This document shows, one piece after another, positions 1 to 6,113 of a DNA stretch of 41,165 bases; position 1 is the stretch's first letter, and every line of letters begins with the position of its first letter. Source of the stretch: Chloroflexota bacterium (GTDB lineage: Bacteria > Chloroflexota > Dormibacteria > Dormibacterales > Dormibacteraceae). The DNA is taken from contig VBJR01000058.1 of the NCBI GenBank assembly GCA_005880175.1, positions 9,107-50,271 of the forward strand, written 5' to 3'. Under the pieces are notes generated by a model. The model searched no databases. It worked only from the letters and a program-made list of their open reading frames with translations, and was not told the DNA's origin. A program made the translations under genes and the position numbers.

Positions 1-87
1 TCCGTGGCCGCCACGGCCGCCGAGGCCATCGGCGCCTGCGAGCGCGTCATCGACCGGCTCTGCGGCTCCCGGCGGCGGAACGCCTGA
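1..87 (+). CDS. C-terminal tail of an unidentified gene (partial, 5' end outside window)
   Basis: An open frame enters from the left edge and ends at TGA 85-87, giving 28 residues rich in Ala, Arg and Cys (ending RRRNA). The codon use is the same GC-rich type as the rest of the window, so it is probably the real end of a protein. Nothing in the tail identifies a family. It lies 155 nt upstream of the tubulin-like gene on the same strand, so it may or may not belong to the same unit. The gap 88-242 holds only the promoter described next. Confidence 0.45.
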   Translation, partial: SVAATAAEAIGACERVIDRLCGSRRRNA

Positions 88-206
88 CCCGCCCGGGACG
101 TCTTCCCGGCCTGGGTGGGCAGGGCCCTGTCCAGCCCGGGAATCGGCGCTCGAATCGCGGCTTCAACCGGCTTCCACTCGCCATCAATGGCTAATCACAA
201 CAAGTA

Positions 207-242
207 TTGACAGAATCGCCAAGGCTAGCCAGAATTGGGTCG
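207..242 (+). promoter_or_regulatory. Leaderless promoter of the tubulin-like gene
   Basis: A perfect -35 hexamer TTGACA (207-212) is followed after exactly 17 bp by CAGAAT (230-235, four of six matches to TATAAT), and the ATG at 243 begins 7 nt further on, where transcription would start. The stretch from about 180 to 240 is visibly less GC-rich than its surroundings. The in-frame TTG at 207 lies inside the -35 box, so it is unlikely to be the translation start. Promoter call is by consensus only. Confidence 0.5.
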
Positions 243-1064
243 ATGCTGATGTTCAGCGGCGGCGAACCCCGGTACCCCGCGGAGACCAGCACGCTCCAGC
301 CTGCCTACGTCGTCACGCCGGGCGGCGCCGGCCGTGACATCCTCCGGGCCTCCCGCGTCCTCGGCGACTACCCGCTCCACCGCGGCGTGGCGCAGATCGG
401 GTGCCTGCACCTGGACCTCCCGCCCGGCGACAGCGACGTGGCGCTGCGATTGGCGGGCGAGAGGTCCGTGCGCGAGGTGTTCCAGGCCGGCTCCCGCGCG
501 TGCGACGCCATCTTCGAGCGGATGCGCCGCGACTGCCTGGCCCTGCTCCGCGGGCGTACGGGCGTCCGGCTCCGCCTCTTCCTGATCACCTGGACCGGGG
601 GCACCACGGGCGCCGGCCTGGTCATCCCGGTGCTGGCGGCGTTCCAGCGCCTGCGGGCGGAGCTGGCGGACCACGGCGTGCCCGTGGAGCGGTGGGCGAT
701 CCTCACCCTGCCGGTCGCGGGCAGCGACCAGCCGGTGCTCGTGCTCGACCGGTCGGCGGCCACGCTGCTCAGCCTCGAGATCGCGTCCCGCGCCGGCGTC
801 CCCGTCGGCGGCCGGCGCCTGACCGTGCCCCTGGCCGAGTACGCGTTCCTGATCGACGAGGCGGGGCCGCCGCCCTGGTCCGTCGAGGCGCAGCGGGACT
901 ACGCCAGCGACGTGCTGCGCAAGGTCGCCCAGACCGGCCGGCCCGGTGAGGCGATCCGCCAGTCGATCCGGCGGCAGCCGCGTCCCGACCCGTCGGTCGA
1001 GTCGTGGGTGCTCCAGTCGATCCGCTTCGGCTCCCCCACCTCGAACCACCGGATGCGGGCATGA
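243..1064 (+). CDS. Tubulin/FtsZ-superfamily GTPase-like protein, short form
   Basis: The product is about 273 residues. Near the N-terminus a strand-loop YVVTPGGAG resembles the FtsZ T1 nucleotide loop, followed by IGCLHLDLP where FtsZ has the strand ending in NTD. In the middle, LFLITWTGGTTGAG aligns with the tubulin signature (G-G-G-T-G-S/A/T-G) with one change, Thr for the third Gly, and is followed by a helix and the strand WAILTLPV, as in FtsZ. EYAFLIDE closes the GTPase domain. No second (C-terminal) tubulin domain is visible, so the protein is short for FtsZ or TubZ (usually 350-480 residues). The TGA stop overlaps the next ATG (ATGA), so it is probably translationally coupled to the DUF4062 gene. 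Start chosen at ATG 243 from the promoter; TTG 207 would add 12 residues. Superfamily assignment is by motif reading; function unknown. Confidence 0.6.
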   Translation: MLMFSGGEPRYPAETSTLQPAYVVTPGGAGRDILRASRVLGDYPLHRGVAQIGCLHLDLPPGDSDVALRLAGERSVREVFQAGSRACDAIFERMRRDCLALLRGRTGVRLRLFLITWTGGTTGAGLVIPVLAAFQRLRAELADHGVPVERWAILTLPVAGSDQPVLVLDRSAATLLSLEIASRAGVPVGGRRLTVPLAEYAFLIDEAGPPPWSVEAQRDYASDVLRKVAQTGRPGEAIRQSIRRQPRPDPSVESWVLQSIRFGSPTSNHRMRA

Positions 1065-1798
1065 GTAGCGTCCCCACCGTCTTCGCGGTCGTGCCCGGGT
1101 GCTGGACGGCGGCGGCCGCCGCCTGGGGCGTGGACCGGCAGGCCGAGGTGGGCCGCCACCTGCCCAGCAAGCACGTGCGCCGGCTGGTGCGCCAGCACCA
1201 CCTGCTGACGCAGCCGGCCGCGCGGCGCCGGCGCCTCCACCGAAACGGGACCGGTCTCGCGGCCGGCGGCATCGCGCTCCGGCCGGCCCACGCCCGCCCG
1301 CTCTGGCGCGCCTTCCTGAGCCACACCGGTGACCTGCGCCACCATCCCGCGGACCGCTCGTTCGTGGCGGCGGCCGAGGCGGCCGTCGTCCGCAGCGGGC
1401 ACGCGGTGATCGACATGGCCTACTTCGGGCCCCACGACGCGCTGCCGGCCGACACCTGCGCCCGGATGATGGCCGACGCCAACATCTACGTCGGCATCAT
1501 CGGCCGGCGCTACGGCTCGACCGTGCCCGCCCTGCCCGAGCTGTCGTACACGGAGCTGGAGTACGAGGTGGCGACCAGGCTCGGTCTGACGCGCCTGATC
1601 TTCCTGGTCCGCGAGGACTCAGCGGCGCTGCCGCCCGTGGACCAGACCCCGGAGGCCGAGGCCAGGCAGGCCGCGTTCCGCAAGCGGCTGCGCCACGGCG
1701 CCGGGCTGACCGTCGCGATGGTCGCGTCGCCCGCGGAGCTGGAGCTCGAGCTGCTCCACACCCTGGCCGCCCTCGAGGCGAGCGCGAAGGGGTCGTAG
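1061..1798 (+). CDS. DUF4062-domain protein (conflict/defence-associated)
   Basis: About 245 residues from ATG 1061, which shares four bases with the previous stop. The C-terminal two thirds match the DUF4062 pattern: a first strand WRAFLSHTGDL, a helix, the strand GHAVIDMAYFGPHD, then ANIYVGIIGRRYGS and SYTELEYEVA, then LTRLIFLVRED. This is a Rossmann/TIR-like fold known from N-termini of bacterial NTPase (NACHT/STAND-like) defence proteins, where it is thought to be an effector or signalling module. Here it is not fused to an NTPase; the first ~75 residues are Arg- and His-rich and unrecognised. The partner is the tubulin-like protein. A start at ATG 1004 is open but would overlap the upstream gene by 61 nt. 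The gene ends 5 nt from the convergent SDR gene. Confidence 0.7.
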   Translation: MSSVPTVFAVVPGCWTAAAAAWGVDRQAEVGRHLPSKHVRRLVRQHHLLTQPAARRRRLHRNGTGLAAGGIALRPAHARPLWRAFLSHTGDLRHHPADRSFVAAAEAAVVRSGHAVIDMAYFGPHDALPADTCARMMADANIYVGIIGRRYGSTVPALPELSYTELEYEVATRLGLTRLIFLVREDSAALPPVDQTPEAEARQAAFRKRLRHGAGLTVAMVASPAELELELLHTLAALEASAKGS

Positions 1799-1803
1799 CC
1801 CAA

Positions 1804-2568
1804 TCAGAGCTGGACCTGGCCGCCGTCCACGTTGATCGCCGCGCCGTTGATGCCCCGGCCGGCGTCCGAGGCCAGCAGCACGCAGACGGCCGCCACCTCG
1901 GCCGGCGCGACCAGCCGGCGCTGGGGCGTGAGGAGCGGGGCCAGCGCCTGCTCCCGCGTCCGCCCGGTCCGGGCCATGATGTTGGCCACGCTCGCCTCGG
2001 TCATCGGCGTGTCCACGTAGCCGGGGCACACGCAGTTGAACGTCAGGCCCTTCGCCGCGTACTCGGCGGCCAGCGCCCGCATCAGGCCGAGCAGCCCGTG
2101 CTTGGCCGCCGTGTACGGGGCGATGTACGGCGCGCCCAGCTTGGCGGCGATCGAGGCGACGGCGATCACCGTCCCCGAGCCGCGGCGAAGCATGCCGGGG
2201 ACCGCGGCCCGGGTCAGGAAGAACGGCCCGTCCAGGTCCACGGCCAGGATCCGCCGCCACGTCGCCGTGTCCACGTCCGTGAACTTGTGCGACGCGGCCA
2301 CTCCGGCGTTGTTCACGAGCACGTCGAGGCCACCCAGCTCGCGCTCCGCGCGCTCGACGGCCGCGGCGCAGGCCGCCTCGTCCGCCACGTCGAGCGGGAT
2401 CGCGATGGCGCCGCCGCCGCACTCGGCCGCGACCGCCTCGATCTCGGCCGCCGTGCGCGCGGCCACCGCGACGCGCGCGCCCTCGCGCGCGAACGCCAGG
2501 GCGATCTCGCGGCCGATGCCGCGGCCGCCTCCGGTGACGAGCGCGTTCCGGCCCTCCAGCGCTGGCAT
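1804..2568 (-). CDS. SDR-family NAD(P)-dependent oxidoreductase
   Basis: A 254-residue classical short-chain dehydrogenase. The cofactor motif TGGGRGIG is at residues 12-19, NNAG at 86-89, the catalytic Ser at 139 and Tyr-xxx-Lys at 152/156; CPGYVDTPMTE and the C-terminal NVDGGQ complete the family pattern. The sequence resembles 3-hydroxybutyrate/3-hydroxyacyl dehydrogenases, but the substrate cannot be fixed from sequence. Residue 111, often Asn in the active-site tetrad, reads as Asp. The ATG at 2568 was chosen because upstream codons in this frame do not look like SDR sequence and a TANNNT box (TACGCT, complement of 2581-2586) lies upstream. It diverges from the lipoyl gene with 46 bp between. 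Confidence 0.9.
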   Translation of the reverse strand: MPALEGRNALVTGGGRGIGREIALAFAREGARVAVAARTAAEIEAVAAECGGGAIAIPLDVADEAACAAAVERAERELGGLDVLVNNAGVAASHKFTDVDTATWRRILAVDLDGPFFLTRAAVPGMLRRGSGTVIAVASIAAKLGAPYIAPYTAAKHGLLGLMRALAAEYAAKGLTFNCVCPGYVDTPMTEASVANIMARTGRTREQALAPLLTPQRRLVAPAEVAAVCVLLASDAGRGINGAAINVDGGQVQL

Positions 2569-2614
2569 GGGTCGGACAGAAGCGTAGCCCGGAGCCGCGA
2601 TACGATCGCAGGAG
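2569..2614. promoter_or_regulatory. Divergent promoter region, SDR / lipoyl protein
   Basis: Forty-six bases separate two divergent starts. On plus, TACGAT (2601-2606) is 8 nt before ATG 2615; on minus, TACGCT (2586-2581) is 12 nt before ATG 2568. Both fit a TANNNT -10 box near an essentially leaderless start; CAGGAG touches ATG 2615 too closely to work as a normal ribosome binding site. No clear -35 boxes. Confidence 0.35.
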
Positions 2615-2902
2615 ATGGACGTGACGCTGCCCAGGCTGGCGGACGAACAGGAGGAGGGCATCGTCTCGCGCTGGCTCAAGCGGCCGGGCGACCGGGTGGC
2701 CCGGGGCGAGCCGCTGGTCGAGATCGAGACCGACAAGGTCAACTCCGAGATCGAGTCGCCGTTCGACGGCGTGCTCGCCGAGGTGCTGGTCGAGGAGGGG
2801 ACCACCGTGCCGGTCGGCCGGGTGATCGCGCGGATCGACCCACCCCACGAAATCCGCACCCCACCACCGCGATTTCGCGGGGGCCCCGGGGATGGCGACT
2901 GA
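2615..2902 (+). CDS. Stand-alone lipoyl (biotinyl-lipoyl attachment) domain protein
   Basis: Ninety-five residues. Residues 1-76 are a complete lipoyl domain: the hammerhead strands run MDVTLPRLA...EEGIVSRWLK and the attachment loop is EIETDKVNSEIESPFDG, with Lys41 as the expected lipoylation site. In 2-oxoacid dehydrogenase complexes such domains form the N-terminus of E2; here there is no subunit-binding or acyltransferase domain, so it is either a free carrier or the remnant of an E2. The last ~18 residues are not natural domain sequence: they are the translation of the dispersed palindromic repeat at 2841-2889. The next gene starts inside its last codons (11 nt overlap). An E2 gene truncated by repeat insertion is a reasonable alternative. 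Confidence 0.8.
   Translation: MDVTLPRLADEQEEGIVSRWLKRPGDRVARGEPLVEIETDKVNSEIESPFDGVLAEVLVEEGTTVPVGRVIARIDPPHEIRTPPPRFRGGPGDGD
2841..2889 (+). repeat. Dispersed palindromic (REP-like) repeat, copy A
   Basis: A 49 bp unit beginning CACCCCACGAAATCCGC and ending CCCCGG matches the reverse complement of 40706-40754 at 46 of 49 positions. It is self-complementary: CCACGAAATC near the start pairs with GATTTCG[C/T]GG near the end across a ~16 nt C-rich loop, so it can form a hairpin or cruciform. This copy lies inside the 3' end of the lipoyl gene and encodes its last residues. Confidence 0.8.
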
Positions 2903-3644
2903 GTACGCCAGCGGGGCCGCGCGCTGGCCCCGGGCGAACGAGATCGAGTGGCTGACGCCCGAGCAGCTCTGCCGGGAGGGGTTCCGCCGCTCTCGCGTCG
3001 TGATGATCAACGAGGCCCAGAGCGACGGGCGCCGCTGCGTGCGGAACCGGCGGATCGGGCGCCGGCTCCTGCCGGTGGCGTGGGCCGGCGGCGCGCGCCT
3101 GCTCGCGATGGAGGCGCTGGGGCCGCCCGGCGGCGAGCCGCCGGCGCCCGAGGTGCTGGCGCAGCCGGACATGGCCCAGCTGCTGGCGGCCGCCCGCGAG
3201 CTGGGGTTCCGGCTGGCCGGCTACGACGCCGACCGCAAGGCCATCCCGATCAACCTGCGGACCCGGACGCGCAGCCCGCAGTTCAGCAACTGGCGCGACG
3301 GCGTCCAGGCCGACCACCTGGCGGCGCTGATGAAGGAGCTGAGGCCTGACGAGCGGATGCTGGTATGGGCGACGAACCTGCACCACTCGAAGGTGCGGTA
3401 CATGGCCTACCAGCCGACCGGCTGGCGGTTCCGGAACCTGACCGGCGTGGACCCCTTCGTCGTGGACCAGACCGTGACGGTCACGTACGTCCCGCGGCGG
3501 GCCACGAACCCGGTCCTGAGCTGGGCGCAGGCCGAGGTGCGGCGCCGCGACGGCGACGCCGGGTACATCTGGCGAGAGGGTCTGCCCCGCCTCAGCGCCG
3601 GCAGCGACGCCTGGCTGCTCTCGCTCGACAACCGGCTGGAGTAG
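2892..3644 (+). CDS. EreA/ChaN-like fold protein, function unknown
   Basis: About 250 residues, no signal peptide. RVVMINEAQSDGRR resembles the strand-loop hhxGEaHgs of the erythromycin esterase/ChaN group, ARLLAMEAL the second conserved Glu strand, and MLVWATNLHHSKVRYM the late hhhWAhNxHxxk strand of the same group. In the known members these His and Glu residues line a catalytic or metal/haem site; the first His of the motif is replaced (NEAQ rather than GEAH), so activity is doubtful. Most useful label is a conserved protein of that superfamily. The ATG is inside the end of the lipoyl gene, directly after repeat copy A, so the original start and upstream signals may have been altered by the repeat. 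Confidence 0.5.
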   Translation: MATEYASGAARWPRANEIEWLTPEQLCREGFRRSRVVMINEAQSDGRRCVRNRRIGRRLLPVAWAGGARLLAMEALGPPGGEPPAPEVLAQPDMAQLLAAARELGFRLAGYDADRKAIPINLRTRTRSPQFSNWRDGVQADHLAALMKELRPDERMLVWATNLHHSKVRYMAYQPTGWRFRNLTGVDPFVVDQTVTVTYVPRRATNPVLSWAQAEVRRRDGDAGYIWREGLPRLSAGSDAWLLSLDNRLE

Positions 3645-3645
3645 C

Positions 3646-3797
3646 GGTCGCCGCCGCCGGGCGGCGTCGGGACGTCTGGGTGGCCAGGTTCGGGTGAGGA
3701 GGGCGCTGCCGCGCCTCCTGGGTCCAGCCTGGCAGTGAGCAGACGGGGCATCAAGGGTCCGCTTCGCCGCTTCGCGCCCTTGACGCCCCTCCCGTGA
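3646..3797 (+). repeat. ~150 bp dispersed repeat, copy 1 (inverted pair)
   Basis: Matches the reverse complement of 4138-4290 over its length with interspersed differences. The best blocks are a perfect 33 bp match (3751-3783 against 4152-4184), a perfect 18 bp block GGGCGCTGCCGCGCCTCC near 3703, and TGGGTGGCC near 3677. The 33 bp core is itself an imperfect palindrome starting TCAAGGG and ending CCCTTGA. No credible coding frame crosses it. It starts directly after the stop of the EreA/ChaN-like gene. Confidence 0.7.
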
Positions 3798-4137
3798 GAA
3801 GCCGGCCGCTCCGAGGGCACGCCTGGGCCATCGGCCCGCAACGCTGGGCGTCAGTGGAACGTTGGCGAGGTCGAACTCGCCTCATGACCGCTTACGTTCC
3901 AGTCGCCTGCCGCGACGGTCCAGTTGTGGCATACTTGCGCGCGACTTGCGCATCCGTGGGCGGCAACCGATACATCCGCCGGCGAATGGCCCCTCAGGAG
4001 CCGTAGGGCAGGCACATTCGCCGGCGATTGGCCCTGTCCGGTGCCCCAACCGGGCCCAGAAGGGCCGTTGGCCGGCACGCGGCCCTCATTAGCCGGCTAA
4101 CGTCCTTTGTCTGTGCTGTAACTGTCCACCGCAGCTG
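3798..4137. other. Gene-free spacer between the inverted repeats
   Basis: No open frame here looks like protein on either strand. It contains two ~23 bp direct repeats 41 bp apart (around 3972-3994 and 4013-4035, sharing CCGCCGGCGA and TGGCCC) and several GGCC-containing short inverted repeats near 4045-4095. It could be the inside of a small non-autonomous element or a structured RNA, but nothing identifies it. Confidence 0.4.
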
Positions 4138-4290
4138 CGAACGGGAGGGGGTCAAGGGCGCGAAGCGGCGAAGCGGACCCTTGAGGCCCGGCAACCACCT
4201 GCCCAGGCTGGCAACAGGGAGGCGCGGCAGCGCCCCCTTCGCCCGAACTCGGCCACCCAAACGTCGCGCCGCCGCCCAGCGTCGCGACCC
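4138..4290 (-). repeat. ~150 bp dispersed repeat, copy 2 (inverted pair)
   Basis: Reverse-complement partner of 3646-3797; see that entry for matching blocks. The two copies face each other across ~340 bp, so the whole 3.65-4.29 kb segment has the layout of a small element with long terminal inverted repeats, or of two independent insertions of one repeat family. It ends 18 bp before the stop of the small minus-strand gene at 4309. Confidence 0.7.
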
Positions 4291-4308
4291 GCCGCCCGGT
4301 CCGCGCTG

Positions 4309-4545
4309 CTAGGCGGCGGTCTCGCGCTCGTCGGCGGGATACTCGACCACCGCCAGCACGCGGGGCGCCATGAAGCGCGCGCTGCGGACGATGCGGCCGT
4401 TGCGGGTCAGCTCGTTGACCTCGACCGCCGTGCGCGACGTCTTCACCTCGACGCGCCGGCCGGCCCGCGCCGCCTTGATCCGGTACTCGCGCGCCGAGCC
4501 GCCCCCGGCGTCCACCAGGACCTCCACGAAGTCGCCTTTTGCCAT
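4309..4545 (-). CDS. Small hypothetical protein at the end of the tre operon
   Basis: Seventy-eight residues starting MAKGDFVEVLVD, with alternating charged and hydrophobic residues (REYRIKAAR, RVEVKTSRTAVEVNEL, RVLAVVEYP) suggesting a small beta-rich fold. No signal peptide, membrane segment or metal motif. Its ATG lies 8 nt after the stop of treZ on the same strand, and normal GC-rich codon use makes it a likely real gene cotranscribed with treZ. Not recognised. The AT-rich stretch just before it (GGAATAAATG) may help initiation. Confidence 0.65.
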   Translation of the reverse strand: MAKGDFVEVLVDAGGGSAREYRIKAARAGRRVEVKTSRTAVEVNELTRNGRIVRSARFMAPRVLAVVEYPADERETAA

Positions 4546-4553
4546 ACAAACAT

Positions 4554-6113
4554 TTATTCCCAATCCACCGGTTTCCCAAGCTTTTCCACAGCCACTCGGC
4601 CGCTCTCGAAATCGCACTCGACCCGGACCGGCCCCCGGCTCATGACCAGCCGGCGCGGCGACTCGGAGGCCTCCACCGCGAGCGGCCCGCCGGCCCGCAG
4701 CTCCGGCGTGGACCGGCGCAGCGCCAGCAGCCGCCGGTGCCAGTCGAGCAGGCCGCGGTGCGGCTCGCGCTCCGGCTCCGACCAGTCCAGCCGAGAGCGC
4801 TCGAACGTGGCGACCGCCTGCGGGTCCGGCACGTCCCGCGACCGCCAGCCGAACGCCTGGAACTCCCGGATGCGGCCGGCGGTCGTCGCCCGCGCGACCC
4901 GCGGGTCGCGATGGTCCGAGAAGAACAGGAACGGCGTGCCCGCGCCCCACTCCTCACCCATGAACAGCATCGGCACCATCGGCGAGCACAGGACCAGCGC
5001 GGCGGCCAGGCGCAGCCGCCCCGGGTCCACCAGCTGCGAGAGGCGCTCGCCGATCGCCCGGTTGCCGATCTGGTCGTGGTTCTGGGCGAAGCCGACGAGC
5101 CTGTCCAGCGAGACTCCCTCCCGGCCGGGCCCGAGCAGCGCCGAGGCCAGGTCGGCCACCGAGCCGTAGGGGGCGTAGTAGCTCCGGCGCTCGCCGGTGA
5201 GCAGCACGTGGAGCGAGTGGTGGAGGTCGTCCGCCCACTGCCCGTCCACCCCCATGGCCAGCAGCGCCAGGTCCACCTTCGGCTTCTCGGCGACCACGAA
5301 CCCGGGTGGGTCGAGCTCGTGCACGCGCGCGCTCAGCTCCTCCACGATGTGCGGCCGGGAGGAGTCCACGATCGCGTGCACGGCGTCGAGGCGCAGGCCG
5401 TCGAGGTGGTAGTCGCGCAGCCAGGCCAGCGCGTTCTCGATCACGAACTGGCGGACCGGCCCGCTGTCCGGTCCGTCGAAGTTCACCGCCCGTCCCCAGG
5501 GGGTGTGGTGCCGGTCCGTGAGGTACGGGCCGAACCGCTCCAGGTAGTTCCCCTCCGGACCGAGGTGGTTGTACACGACGTCAAGCACGACCGCCAGGCC
5601 GCGGGCGTGGCAGGCGTCCACCAGCGCCTTCAGCCCGTCCGGGCCGCCGTACGCGTGGTGCGGGGCCCACAGGTCCACCCCGTCGTAACCCCAGCCCCGC
5701 TCGCCGGAGAACTCGGCCACCGGCATGATCTCGACCGCGTTGGCGCCCAGCGCCACCACGTGGTCCAGGCGCTCGATCGCCGCCGCGAACGTGCCGCCGG
5801 GCGTGAACGTGCCCACGTGCAGCTCGTAGAGCACCGCGCCGGCGAGGCGGAGGCCGCGCCGGCCGGTGTCCGTCCACCGGAACGCGTCGTGGTCCACCAG
5901 CCGCGACAGCCCGTGCACGCCCCGCGGCTGCCAGCGGGAGCGCGGGTCGGGCAGGGGGTCGGCCCCGTCCAGCCGGTAGCCGTAGTCGGCCCCGGGCCGC
6001 GCGTCCGCGTCCGCCTCCCACCAGCCGCCCGCCGCCGCCGCCATGGCGAGGCGGGCGCCGCCGAGCTGCAGCTCGACGCGTCCGGCCCGCGGCGCCCAGA
6101 CCTGGAAGCGCAC
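4554..6113 (-). CDS. treZ: Malto-oligosyltrehalose trehalohydrolase
   Basis: A 519-residue GH13 enzyme that releases trehalose from maltooligosyl trehalose, the last step of the TreY-TreZ route. The N-terminal beta-sandwich (MRFQVWAPRAGRVEL) is followed by the (beta/alpha)8 barrel with YELHVGTFTPGGTFA, DVVYNHLGPEGNY, the nucleophile in GLRLDAVHAI, the acid/base Glu in FVVAEKP, and the third acidic residue in QNHDQIGNR; these are TreZ-type motifs and the length is near the family norm (~580, slightly short). GTG start at 6113 shares one base with the treY stop TAG, so the operon is tightly coupled. Because treY is frame-broken just upstream, the pathway may not be functional in this sequence. 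Confidence 0.92.
   Translation of the reverse strand: MRFQVWAPRAGRVELQLGGARLAMAAAAGGWWEADADARPGADYGYRLDGADPLPDPRSRWQPRGVHGLSRLVDHDAFRWTDTGRRGLRLAGAVLYELHVGTFTPGGTFAAAIERLDHVVALGANAVEIMPVAEFSGERGWGYDGVDLWAPHHAYGGPDGLKALVDACHARGLAVVLDVVYNHLGPEGNYLERFGPYLTDRHHTPWGRAVNFDGPDSGPVRQFVIENALAWLRDYHLDGLRLDAVHAIVDSSRPHIVEELSARVHELDPPGFVVAEKPKVDLALLAMGVDGQWADDLHHSLHVLLTGERRSYYAPYGSVADLASALLGPGREGVSLDRLVGFAQNHDQIGNRAIGERLSQLVDPGRLRLAAALVLCSPMVPMLFMGEEWGAGTPFLFFSDHRDPRVARATTAGRIREFQAFGWRSRDVPDPQAVATFERSRLDWSEPEREPHRGLLDWHRRLLALRRSTPELRAGGPLAVEASESPRRLVMSRGPVRVECDFESGRVAVEKLGKPVDWE

Noticed and set aside
1099..1332. Alternative frame overlapping the start of the DUF4062 gene
   Set aside because: Its translation is Pro/Ala/Arg/Gly-rich without pattern, the typical third-frame shadow in GC-rich DNA.
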